The notes under the pieces: generated by a model
What the model saw: only the letters and a program-made list of their open reading frames with translations
What the model was told of the DNA's origin: nothing
Databases searched by the model: none
Shown: positions 26,293-33,859 of the stretch, in pieces
Numbering within the stretch: the first letter of the stretch is position 1
Layout of the letters: every line of letters begins with the position of its first letter
NCBI GenBank assembly: GCA_047974375.1
Contig: JBKECF010000010.1
Span: 111,377 to 175,376 of the forward strand
DNA length: 64,000 bases
From: JBKECF01 sp047974375
Lineage (GTDB): Bacteria; Bacillota; Clostridia; Lachnospirales; CAMZNU01
Direction: 5' to 3'
Position numbers and translations under genes: made by a program

Positions 26293-27174
26293 ATGAATAA
26301 AAAGAAAATTTACCCTCAATGGTATATAATATTACCTTTACTACTGTACATCGCTTTTTTTCTGCTTCCAAGTGTACTGGGTGTTATGTACTCATTTACA
26401 GATTGGAGTTCTAGAAGTGGAGCTAATGGTATTAGTTTTCGAGGGCTAGAGAATTATATTGAAATACTAACATCTGATAAAAACTACTTATATGGAATCT
26501 CTAACACTTTAAAGTTCACCTTAATATCTAATGCAATAAAATTAACTATAGGTTTATTCTTGGCAATATTATTATATGAAGGTGTAAAGGGACAAAAGTT
26601 TTTTAGAACTATCTTTTATCTTCCTTCAATATTACCATATGTTATTATCGGACTAGTATTTAAATCGATTTTTAATTATAATACTGGATTACTTAATAAT
26701 ATATTAGAGGCACTGAATCTAGAATTTTTACAACAAAAATGGCTGTCAGATATAAATATAGTTTGGAAATCAATCTATGGTGTAGACTCTTGGCGTGGTA
26801 TTGGCTATGTTATGACAATATTTATAGCTGGACTTAGTGCAATTCCAAAAACTTATTATGAAGCAGCTGTTATAGACGGTGCAAACTTTTGGCAGAAATT
26901 AAGATGCGTTACATTGCCACTTATGACAGGCGCTATTATGATTAATTTAGTTTTTGGTATAACGTATGGATTAAAAGTATTCGATGTAGTATATGTGTTA
27001 ACCAATGGTGGTCCAGGACATACTACAGAAGTTATGACAACTTATGCATTTGAATTTTATTCCAAAGGACAATATGGAATGGCAACTGCCATGAACTCTA
27101 TACTCTTACTTATAACAGCAATAATTGGTATAGGAGTTGTAAAATTCATGTCTAAACAGGAGGTGCAGCAATAA
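26293..27174 (+). CDS. Sugar ABC transporter permease, MalF/UgpA type
   Basis: An integral membrane subunit with six predicted membrane spans in 293 residues, beginning YPQWYIILPLLLYIAFFLLPS. The cytoplasmic EAA loop is EAAVIDGANFWQKLRCVTLPLM (about residues 195-216), where the ATPase docks. LTNGGPGHTTEVMTTYAFEF is the usual late motif. AGGAGGG precedes the ATG. It overlaps the next permease by a single base (AATAATG), forming a translationally coupled pair that takes substrate from the binding lipoproteins. Confidence 0.93.
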   Translation: MNKKKIYPQWYIILPLLLYIAFFLLPSVLGVMYSFTDWSSRSGANGISFRGLENYIEILTSDKNYLYGISNTLKFTLISNAIKLTIGLFLAILLYEGVKGQKFFRTIFYLPSILPYVIIGLVFKSIFNYNTGLLNNILEALNLEFLQQKWLSDINIVWKSIYGVDSWRGIGYVMTIFIAGLSAIPKTYYEAAVIDGANFWQKLRCVTLPLMTGAIMINLVFGITYGLKVFDVVYVLTNGGPGHTTEVMTTYAFEFYSKGQYGMATAMNSILLLITAIIGIGVVKFMSKQEVQQ

Positions 27175-27998
27175 TGAGCCTTAAAAAACTTTTAACAAAA
27201 TTAGGCAAAGAGTTATTATGTATATTTTTAAGCGTTTTAGTCATATTGCCATTTTATATGGTTTTAATTAATTCATTTAAAACAAAAAGCGAATCTGCAC
27301 GCATGAGTTTATCATTTCCCACGGAATGGGTGTTTACTAACTATACAGATGTTATTGCACAAGGAAATCTAATAAGGGGTTTCTTAAACAGTTTAGCATA
27401 TGCCGCTATATCCACAACTACTGGTGTTTTGCTTTGCGCAATGGCATCATATGTAATTTGCCGTAGAGCGACCAAACTAAATAGATTTTTGTATTACTTT
27501 ACAATATGTGGTTTGTTTTTTCCTATTAACTATGTAACTTTAGTTAAAGTTCTTCAAACTTTTAATTTATTAGATTCAAGAGCAGGCATAATTATTACTT
27601 TTACAAGTGCTATGATACCATTTTGTGTATTTACAATTAGAAATTTTGTTTTATCTGTACCAGTAGAAATGGACGAAGCAGCATTTATTGATGGTGCAAG
27701 TCCAAATAGAGTTTTCTTTTCAATAATACTACCATTACTTAAACCAATTTTGGTTACTTGCTTTATACTGCAATTTATGGGTGTATGGAGTGATTTTTTA
27801 ACACCACTTTATTTATCAAGTAAAGGAAAACTATTTCCTATGACGATGTCTGTATATCAATTTTTCGGAAAAAACTCAAGTTACTGGAATTATATTTTTG
27901 CTAATATTGTGCTTACTTGTATTCCTGTAATTATTGTGTATATGATCGGACAAAAATATATAGTAGCTGGATTAACTTCAGGTGCTGTTAAAGAATAA
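27174..27998 (+). CDS. Sugar ABC transporter permease, MalG/UgpE type
   Basis: The second membrane subunit (274 residues, six spans). The EAA loop is DEAAFIDGASPNRVFFSIILPLLKP. The N terminus has LPFYMVLINSFKTKSE, usual for MalG-type permeases. The start overlaps the previous stop by one base. It completes an importer apart from the ATPase, which is absent from the window. The gene is followed after 28 bases by the corrinoid protein gene, which ties sugar import to the methyl-transfer genes in one transcription unit. Confidence 0.93.
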   Translation: MSLKKLLTKLGKELLCIFLSVLVILPFYMVLINSFKTKSESARMSLSFPTEWVFTNYTDVIAQGNLIRGFLNSLAYAAISTTTGVLLCAMASYVICRRATKLNRFLYYFTICGLFFPINYVTLVKVLQTFNLLDSRAGIIITFTSAMIPFCVFTIRNFVLSVPVEMDEAAFIDGASPNRVFFSIILPLLKPILVTCFILQFMGVWSDFLTPLYLSSKGKLFPMTMSVYQFFGKNSSYWNYIFANIVLTCIPVIIVYMIGQKYIVAGLTSGAVKE

Positions 27999-28026
27999 AA
28001 TTTTAAAATTTATATGAGGTGAAAAA

Positions 28027-28653
28027 ATGAATAAATTTAACGAAGTTTCAGAAATCCTACAAAAAGGAAATATGCCAGAAGTAGTAAGACTATGTAATGA
28101 GCTAGTAGAAGAGGGTGCAAGTGCTAAAGAAATTTTAGATTCATTATTATCCGGAATGAGTATAATCGGTGGTAAATTTAAAAATAATGAAGTCTTTGTT
28201 CCAGAGGTTTTAATCGCTGCGAGAGCTATGAATGGTGGGCTAGAAGTAATTAGACCTTTATTAGAACAACAAGGGGTAGAACCAATAGGAAAGGTTGTAA
28301 TAGGTACAGTAAAAGGCGATTTACATGATATAGGTAAAAATCTTGTGAAAATGATGATGGTAGGAGCCGGATTCGAGGTTATAGATATAGGTATCGATGT
28401 TCCTGTTGAAAAGTATATACAAGCAATTGAAGACAACGATACTGATATATTATGTATGTCTGCACTACTTACAACCACTATGCCTGTAATGAAGCAAGTT
28501 ATAGATGCAATTAATGAAAAAGGACTACGAGATAAAGTTAAAATAATGGTAGGAGGAGCTCCCGTTACACAAAAATTTTCTGATGAAATAGGCGCTGATT
28601 TATATACCCCTGATGCTGCTACAGCTGCAAGTGAAGCTAAAAAATTAATATAA
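28027..28653 (+). CDS. Corrinoid (B12-binding) methyltransfer protein, MtaC/MtbC type
   Basis: A cobalamin-binding methyl carrier of 208 residues. The N-terminal helical cap (residues about 1-85) has the EVFVPEVLIAARAM motif; the Rossmann-like B12 domain follows, with KGDLHDIGKN containing the lower-axial His100, then SALLTTTMP and GGAPVT. This is the layout of corrinoid proteins in methanol, methylamine, betaine and aryl-ether demethylase systems. It would accept a methyl group on cob(I)alamin from a substrate methyltransferase and pass it to a second enzyme. GAGGTG lies before the ATG. The neighbours are the permease upstream and a URO-D-type methyltransferase 29 bases downstream. Confidence 0.95.
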   Translation: MNKFNEVSEILQKGNMPEVVRLCNELVEEGASAKEILDSLLSGMSIIGGKFKNNEVFVPEVLIAARAMNGGLEVIRPLLEQQGVEPIGKVVIGTVKGDLHDIGKNLVKMMMVGAGFEVIDIGIDVPVEKYIQAIEDNDTDILCMSALLTTTMPVMKQVIDAINEKGLRDKVKIMVGGAPVTQKFSDEIGADLYTPDAATAASEAKKLI

Positions 28654-28682
28654 ATTTTCAAAAAATAATAGGAGGGATTACT

Positions 28683-30047
28683 ATGACAAGTAAAGAAAGA
28701 ATAGTGCACACAATGAAACATGAAGATGTTGACAGGGTTCCATGGGTTCCATTTGCCGGAGTTCATGCTGGAGTGCTTACTGGGCATAACGCAACTGAAA
28801 TACTAACAAATGGAGACATATTATTTAATAGTTTAAAGGAAGTTAATAAACTGTATAGACCTGATGGTATACCTGTTGTTTTCGATTTGCAAATCGAAGC
28901 TGAAATATTAGGTTGTGAGCTGGTTTGGGCAGAAGATGCACCTCCGTCAGTTAAAACCCATCCATTAGCTGGGGTAGACGAAATGTTATGCGACTGTAAA
29001 CAACCAACAGCAGAATCAGGACGATTGCCAATGATTTTAGATGTGATGAATAGAATGAAAAAGGAAGTAGGGGAGGAAACTGCCCTTTACGGATTAATTT
29101 GCGGTCCATTTACTTTGGCATCTCATTTACGCGGTAATGACTTATTTATGGACATGATTCTTAACGAAGATTATGTTAAAACATTGATGGAGTTCACAAC
29201 AACTACTGCTTTAAAAATGGTTGATTTATACTTGGAAGCAGGTATGGATGTAATAGCCGTTGTTGATCCATTAGTATCGCAAATTTCACCTGAGCATTTT
29301 ACTACACTCTTACACGAAAGCTTTGAGACTATTTTTAGTTATATCCGAAGTAAAAAAGCTTATTCTAGTTTTTTTGTTTGTGGAAATGCAATGCGTCAAA
29401 TTGAAGTTATGTGTAAAAGTGGGCCGGATTCAATTTCAATTGATGAAAATATTGTAATGTCAGATGCAAAGGCTATAACTGACCAGCATAATATTGCTAT
29501 TGGTGGAAATATTCCTTTAACAACATTAATGCTGCACGGTACACAACAAGAGAATATGAAGTATGTTATTAATATGATTGATACCATAGATAATAAGAAT
29601 CTTATTATTTCACCAGGATGTGATATGCCTTTTGCTGTTCCAAAAGAGAATGCAATAGGTATTGCTCAAGCTGTAATTGAAACTGATAAAATTCGTGAAA
29701 TGGTAAAAAATTACGAAGCACCTAGTTTAGATATTTACATTGAATTACCAGACTATGAAAATTTGGAAAAGCCTCTGATAGAAGTATTTACCCTTGACTC
29801 AGCAACTTGTGCTGCTTGTACTTATATGATGGGAGCTATAACTAAAGCAAAGGATAAATTCGGAGATAAAATTGATCTTGTAGAATATAAGTTTACCATA
29901 AAAGAGAATATTGCTAGATGTGTAAAACTGGGTGTTACAAATTTGCCATGTGTATATATAAATGGTAGGTTAATTTGGTCTTCTATCATTCCAAGTCAAG
30001 AAGAATTATTTAACGTAGTAGAAAAATCATTTAATGATATTAAATAA
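28683..30047 (+). CDS. MtaA/CmuA-like URO-D methyltransferase fused to thioredoxin-like domain
   Basis: A 454-residue protein with two parts. Residues 1-345 form an MtaA/CmuA-type methylcobalamin methyltransferase fold (RVPWVPFAGVHA, GLICGPFTLASHL, PGCDMP). The usual zinc His-x-Cys is Phe231-Val-Cys233 here, while Cys233 and the late Cys313 are kept. Residues about 350-454 form a thioredoxin/glutaredoxin-like domain with CAAC at 376-379 and the cis-Pro element NLPCVYINGRLIW. The fusion suggests thiol redox is part of the reaction or of keeping the metal or corrinoid centre reduced. It follows the corrinoid protein and precedes the activator. Acceptor (for example tetrahydrofolate) is unknown. 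Confidence 0.85.
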   Translation: MTSKERIVHTMKHEDVDRVPWVPFAGVHAGVLTGHNATEILTNGDILFNSLKEVNKLYRPDGIPVVFDLQIEAEILGCELVWAEDAPPSVKTHPLAGVDEMLCDCKQPTAESGRLPMILDVMNRMKKEVGEETALYGLICGPFTLASHLRGNDLFMDMILNEDYVKTLMEFTTTTALKMVDLYLEAGMDVIAVVDPLVSQISPEHFTTLLHESFETIFSYIRSKKAYSSFFVCGNAMRQIEVMCKSGPDSISIDENIVMSDAKAITDQHNIAIGGNIPLTTLMLHGTQQENMKYVINMIDTIDNKNLIISPGCDMPFAVPKENAIGIAQAVIETDKIREMVKNYEAPSLDIYIELPDYENLEKPLIEVFTLDSATCAACTYMMGAITKAKDKFGDKIDLVEYKFTIKENIARCVKLGVTNLPCVYINGRLIWSSIIPSQEELFNVVEKSFNDIK

Positions 30048-30085
30048 ATATAATAGACTTAGTATAAACGATAATGAGGTTTGAT

Positions 30086-32095
30086 ATGTTTGAGTTTCCA
30101 TTTAATTTAGAGTTAGAATATGACTTTGATGAAATATTAAGAATAATGAAGGTAAGTAAAGACTCCAATGCATACCCGATATTTGTAAAAGTTTTTGAAT
30201 ATTTTAACAGTATTCAAGAACATATAAAATTAACAGCTTATGTTGTTAATGCGGAAAAAACAAATAGACTTGATTGCTTAATTTCTATGAATTCATTCTT
30301 GTCAGATATGAGTAATAAATATTATACAGAAAATAAATATTTAGAAGCATTAATTTTAGACGAATTGGGAACTCAAATCATTTTTTTAGGTGCAGATAAA
30401 TTATATACTATTTTAAAAAATACAGTAGGCGACAACAGTTTTCTATCAAAAAGACATGAGGAAATTACCCAGGTTCACGATATAGTAAATAATATTAACT
30501 ATAAATTTACAACAAATGTTAAATCTAATGAATATGGAATGATTACACCAATAAAATCATTAGCCTATTTTTATAATGTTACAAAGAAAAAAATAGATAA
30601 TTTAGATAGGGATTGTGAAGACTGCAATATGAAAAATAATTGTAAAAATAGGAAATATAATATTAAGATTATTAATGGAAATAATGAGATAAATCTTTAC
30701 TTAAGCAAAGACAACAGTCTTTTAGAATCAATACGGAAAAATAATATTCATATATCCGCACCATGTGATGGAAAAGGCACCTGTCATAATTGCAAAGTCC
30801 AAATTGCGAGTACAAAGGAATGGATATTAGCGTGTAATTATAAAATACACAAAGATGAAACTATCATCATTAAAAATCAGCCAAAAGACTCCCTAATCGA
30901 AAGTAACTTTTATAAATTTGAGTCTAAAAATAAATTAAATAAAGAATACGGCATAGGCATAGATATAGGTACTACTACTATTGTTTTTTCTTTAGTAAAT
31001 AATTTAGGCAATGAAATTGATTCTATAAGAGTTTTAAACCCTCAGCAAGCGTATGGTAGTGATGTAGTAAGCAGAATACAATATGCACGACATGATGAAA
31101 GTAAAACTCTAACAAATATTATAAGAAATTTAATTCTAAAAACTATTAATAATTTTATAGATGTCCATAGAATAAAAAATGAAAATTTTGATATAGTTTT
31201 ATCAGCAAATACAACTATGTTATACTTATTGATCGGCTTAAATGTGGAAGACTTAGCTGCATCGCCTTTTGAACCATGTAAATTTATTTTCGATGAATTT
31301 AAATTAGGAAATTTTAAAATCAATATATTTCCTTGGATATCTGGTTTTGTAGGTGGAGATATATTATCCGGTTTATATAGCATACCTGATGTATTAAGGA
31401 TGCCTACAACTTTGTATATAGATATAGGCACTAATGGAGAAATGGCACTAATTCATGGGGGACATATTTATTGTTGTTCAACAGCAGCAGGGCCAGCCTT
31501 CGAAGGAGCAAATATTAGTTCAGGTATTGGCAGTGTAGCCGGTGCAATAAATAGTGTCAGTTTTTCTAAAAAAGAAAATACATTCTCTGTCAAAACAATA
31601 AATAATGAAAAAGCAATTGGTATTTGCGGTTCAGGGCTTATTGATATTATTGCAGAACTAATAGAAAGCGATATTATTGATCAAAATGGTTATATGAAGG
31701 ACGATATACAAGTAGCAGAAAATATAATATTAACGCCAAGAGATGTTAGACAAGTTCAATTGGCAAAAGCATCAATAGCCGGAGGTATCAATACATTATT
31801 AAACTATTGCAATCTTGGATTTAGTGACATAGTATGTTTATATTTATGCGGTGGATTTGGAAGCTTATTAAATATTGATAGCGCTAAAAAAATAGGGTTG
31901 ATTTCAAAAATGCCCGTTGATAAAGTTAAAATATTGGGCAATACATCTTTAAGCGGTACAATAAAATATATGTGTAATAATAACGCTTCAGAAAATACAA
32001 AACTGATTAAAAAATATTGCAAATATATAGAATTATCAGAAAGTTCATTTTTTAATAACTCTTATATAGAAGAAATGATATTTGAAAAGTATTAA
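30086..32095 (+). CDS. Corrinoid reductive activator, RamA-like, with MetH-activation-like N-domain
   Basis: Re-reduces inactive cob(II)alamin on the corrinoid protein, using ATP. Three regions are visible in 669 residues. Residues 1-190 resemble the B12-dependent methionine synthase activation fold, with a MITPIKSLAYFYNV segment and a small Cys cluster (177, 180, 186). Residues about 195-275 form a [2Fe-2S] ferredoxin domain with Cys227, 233, 236 and 250. Residues from 286 on are the ASKHA ATPase (YGIGIDIGTTTIV, YIDIGTNGEMAL, LYLCGGFGS). I start at ATG 30086, six bases after GAGG; an ATG four codons upstream overlaps that site. It is separated from the methyltransferase by 38 bases. Confidence 0.88.
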   Translation: MFEFPFNLELEYDFDEILRIMKVSKDSNAYPIFVKVFEYFNSIQEHIKLTAYVVNAEKTNRLDCLISMNSFLSDMSNKYYTENKYLEALILDELGTQIIFLGADKLYTILKNTVGDNSFLSKRHEEITQVHDIVNNINYKFTTNVKSNEYGMITPIKSLAYFYNVTKKKIDNLDRDCEDCNMKNNCKNRKYNIKIINGNNEINLYLSKDNSLLESIRKNNIHISAPCDGKGTCHNCKVQIASTKEWILACNYKIHKDETIIIKNQPKDSLIESNFYKFESKNKLNKEYGIGIDIGTTTIVFSLVNNLGNEIDSIRVLNPQQAYGSDVVSRIQYARHDESKTLTNIIRNLILKTINNFIDVHRIKNENFDIVLSANTTMLYLLIGLNVEDLAASPFEPCKFIFDEFKLGNFKINIFPWISGFVGGDILSGLYSIPDVLRMPTTLYIDIGTNGEMALIHGGHIYCCSTAAGPAFEGANISSGIGSVAGAINSVSFSKKENTFSVKTINNEKAIGICGSGLIDIIAELIESDIIDQNGYMKDDIQVAENIILTPRDVRQVQLAKASIAGGINTLLNYCNLGFSDIVCLYLCGGFGSLLNIDSAKKIGLISKMPVDKVKILGNTSLSGTIKYMCNNNASENTKLIKKYCKYIELSESSFFNNSYIEEMIFEKY

Positions 32096-32112
32096 TAGGG
32101 GAGGGGATATAA

Positions 32113-33054
32113 TTGAAGCAGTTAATTTTAATTACAGGTTTTTTAGGTTCAGGCAAAACAACTTTTTTAGAAAATATTTTACAACAATCAATAAAAAAAA
32201 CCGGCGTGTTAATGAATGAATTTGGTAGCATAAGTATAGATACTGACACGATTATTGCTAATAAAGTGGAATTAAAAGAATTAACAAATGGCTCTATTTT
32301 TTGTAGTTGTCTAAAAGAACAATTTATTGATGGACTTATCGAGTTGCTAAATGTAGAAGATATTGACATTATTTTTGTTGAAAGTTCTGGAATATCCGAC
32401 CCATCGGATATTGGAAAAATCATAGACATAATAAAAATAAAGGACCCATTATTACAATTTGACTTTGCTGGAACTATATGTATAGTAGATGGGTTACATT
32501 TTTTAAAAACTTATGAAAAAATGGTAAGTGTACAAAGACAAATAAAACATAGTCATAAAATAATAATAAACAAAATGGACTTAATAGAGAAAGATACATA
32601 TAGTGAAATTATAAAAACAATTAGAAACATAAATAGTAAAGTAGAGATCATATCTACTTGCCACAGCAAAATTAGCTACAACGAATTATTTCCTAAGTAC
32701 TTTAAAATAGAAAATGAAGAAACAACAAATACAATTTCTACTAGAACAAAGTCTATAATATTGTCCATAGAAAATACGGAAAAAATTAATATTGAAGAAC
32801 TGTTGAAAATGTTAAAAGATATATCCCCACATTTTTATAGAACAAAAGGTTATATAAATATTAAAGATAGAATTTTTAAAATCGATCAGATTAATAATGA
32901 GGTTTACATTCAAACACAAGACTTAACCTTAGATAAAATTAAAAGTATAAATAAAATAGTTTTTTTATCTTCAAGGAGTTTACAAAGTATAAAGGCTGTA
33001 ACAGATGCAGCAAATAAATATTTAAATAAATCAGGTTATAAAATAACCATGTAG
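32113..33054 (+). CDS. G3E GTPase (CobW/COG0523-like), second copy
   Basis: A second G3E-family GTPase of 313 residues, shorter and not closely matching the one at 21259. It has Walker A ITGFLGSGKTTFLENIL, FVESSGISDPSD, and the guanine motif INKMDLIE. The metal-binding GCxCC of the family is altered: the region reads NGSIFCSCLK, with only C-S-C left. The start is TTG at 32113, following a GGGGAGGGG ribosome site. It is the last gene of the cluster and ends at a strong terminator. A metallochaperone or corrinoid-protein assistant role is likely given the neighbours. Confidence 0.82.
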   Translation: MKQLILITGFLGSGKTTFLENILQQSIKKTGVLMNEFGSISIDTDTIIANKVELKELTNGSIFCSCLKEQFIDGLIELLNVEDIDIIFVESSGISDPSDIGKIIDIIKIKDPLLQFDFAGTICIVDGLHFLKTYEKMVSVQRQIKHSHKIIINKMDLIEKDTYSEIIKTIRNINSKVEIISTCHSKISYNELFPKYFKIENEETTNTISTRTKSIILSIENTEKINIEELLKMLKDISPHFYRTKGYINIKDRIFKIDQINNEVYIQTQDLTLDKIKSINKIVFLSSRSLQSIKAVTDAANKYLNKSGYKITM

Positions 33055-33078
33055 CCATATAAGAACTTTTATACACAT

Positions 33079-33113
33079 AACTATTCGCAAAAGTGTCATT
33101 TTGCGAATAGTTT
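33079..33113 (+). terminator. Terminator of the glycan/corrinoid cluster
   Basis: A perfect 14-bp stem (AACTATTCGCAAAA with TTTTGCGAATAGTT) and a six-base loop lie 24 bases after the last cluster gene. It marks the 3' end of the unit. Confidence 0.75.
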
Positions 33114-33133
33114 CTAACCTCCCTACTATATTT

Positions 33134-33202
33134 ATATTTATAAGTACATAAAAAATGATGTCCGTTTTTAGAAACATCATTTTTTTATGTACTTATAAAT
33201 AT
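33134..33202. terminator. Bidirectional terminator between convergent genes
   Basis: A long inverted repeat (arms 33134-33161 and 33174-33202) with one bulged A and a 12-base loop. Its core AAAAATGATGT / ACATCATTTTTTT gives A- and T-tracts on both strands, so it can stop transcription from the cluster and from the DUF308 gene, whose stop codon it abuts. Confidence 0.75.
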
Positions 33203-33777
33203 TATACTTCAATGTTAATATTGTTATTTTCTCCACTCGCTTTTATCAATTTCTTTGCATCTATATACATTAGGAAATCTACAACACCACTTAAAATTAA
33301 ATCAATTGCTAAAAATATTGCAAATAGTGCGTCAGTTCTATTTAATGTTGTTACTATAATTATACCTAAGATAATAGTTAATATATTGGAAATGAGAAAA
33401 TATTTTTTCTTTTCTTTAGTCTGGTCTTTTGTAAATATATTTACCACACCTTTAATAATTACAAAAATACCAATAATTAGTGCTATTATTCTTATTACTG
33501 TTGTAGGTGCTAATAGACAGTACAAACCTAAGAGTATAGATAGCACTGGTAATATAAATGAATACCATTCCACAAATTCTTTTGGTCTTCTTACTACACC
33601 AATTATAAGTACTAAGCCTAAAATGGCGATTAATCCCCCTACCCCCATTATAAGAAAATCAAAGGCAAATTGTCTCAACATAATTAATGCTATACCTAAT
33701 ACTATTTGAACTATACCAACAAATAACCTTTCGTTGGCAAAGTTTTTCATACTATCTTTATTTATTTTTAATTGCAT
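33202..33777 (-). CDS. DUF308 (HdeD-family) membrane protein
   Basis: A 191-residue protein with about six membrane spans arranged as pairs of hydrophobic hairpins. FVGIVQIVLGIALIML, GLVLIIGVVRRP and GVVDFLMYIDAKKL resemble the DUF308/HdeD family, which is found in many Firmicutes with an unproven role, possibly in acid or envelope stress. It stands alone on the minus strand between the corrinoid cluster and tuf. It ends at the shared bidirectional terminator. The plus-strand open frame over the same bases (33155-33709) is a shadow. Confidence 0.75.
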   Translation of the reverse strand: MQLKINKDSMKNFANERLFVGIVQIVLGIALIMLRQFAFDFLIMGVGGLIAILGLVLIIGVVRRPKEFVEWYSFILPVLSILLGLYCLLAPTTVIRIIALIIGIFVIIKGVVNIFTKDQTKEKKKYFLISNILTIILGIIIVTTLNRTDALFAIFLAIDLILSGVVDFLMYIDAKKLIKASGENNNINIEV

Positions 33778-33817
33778 TTTATCCCTCTTCTATATTATCA
33801 ACAAATCAACTTATACT

Positions 33818-33850
33818 AAAAGGTAGTCTAATTTTAATTAGACTACCTTT
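33818..33850 (-). terminator. Terminator of tuf
   Basis: A perfect 15-bp stem (AAAGGTAGTCTAATT / AATTAGACTACCTTT) with a minimal loop lies just past the tuf stop codon, with a short T-run on the minus strand. It also precedes the DUF308 gene. Confidence 0.85.
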
Positions 33851-33859
33851 ATATATAAC

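Noticed and set aside
27978..28787. A 269-codon open frame on the minus strand over the corrinoid protein gene
   Set aside because: It lies antisense to a gene with clear B12-binding motifs, has no ribosome site and a low-complexity Ser/Pro/Ile-rich translation typical of a shadow frame.
33155..33709. A 184-codon plus-strand open frame opposite the DUF308 gene
   Set aside because: The minus-strand frame has a coherent six-span membrane pattern and a family match, whereas the plus frame begins within the terminator repeat and lacks a ribosome site.
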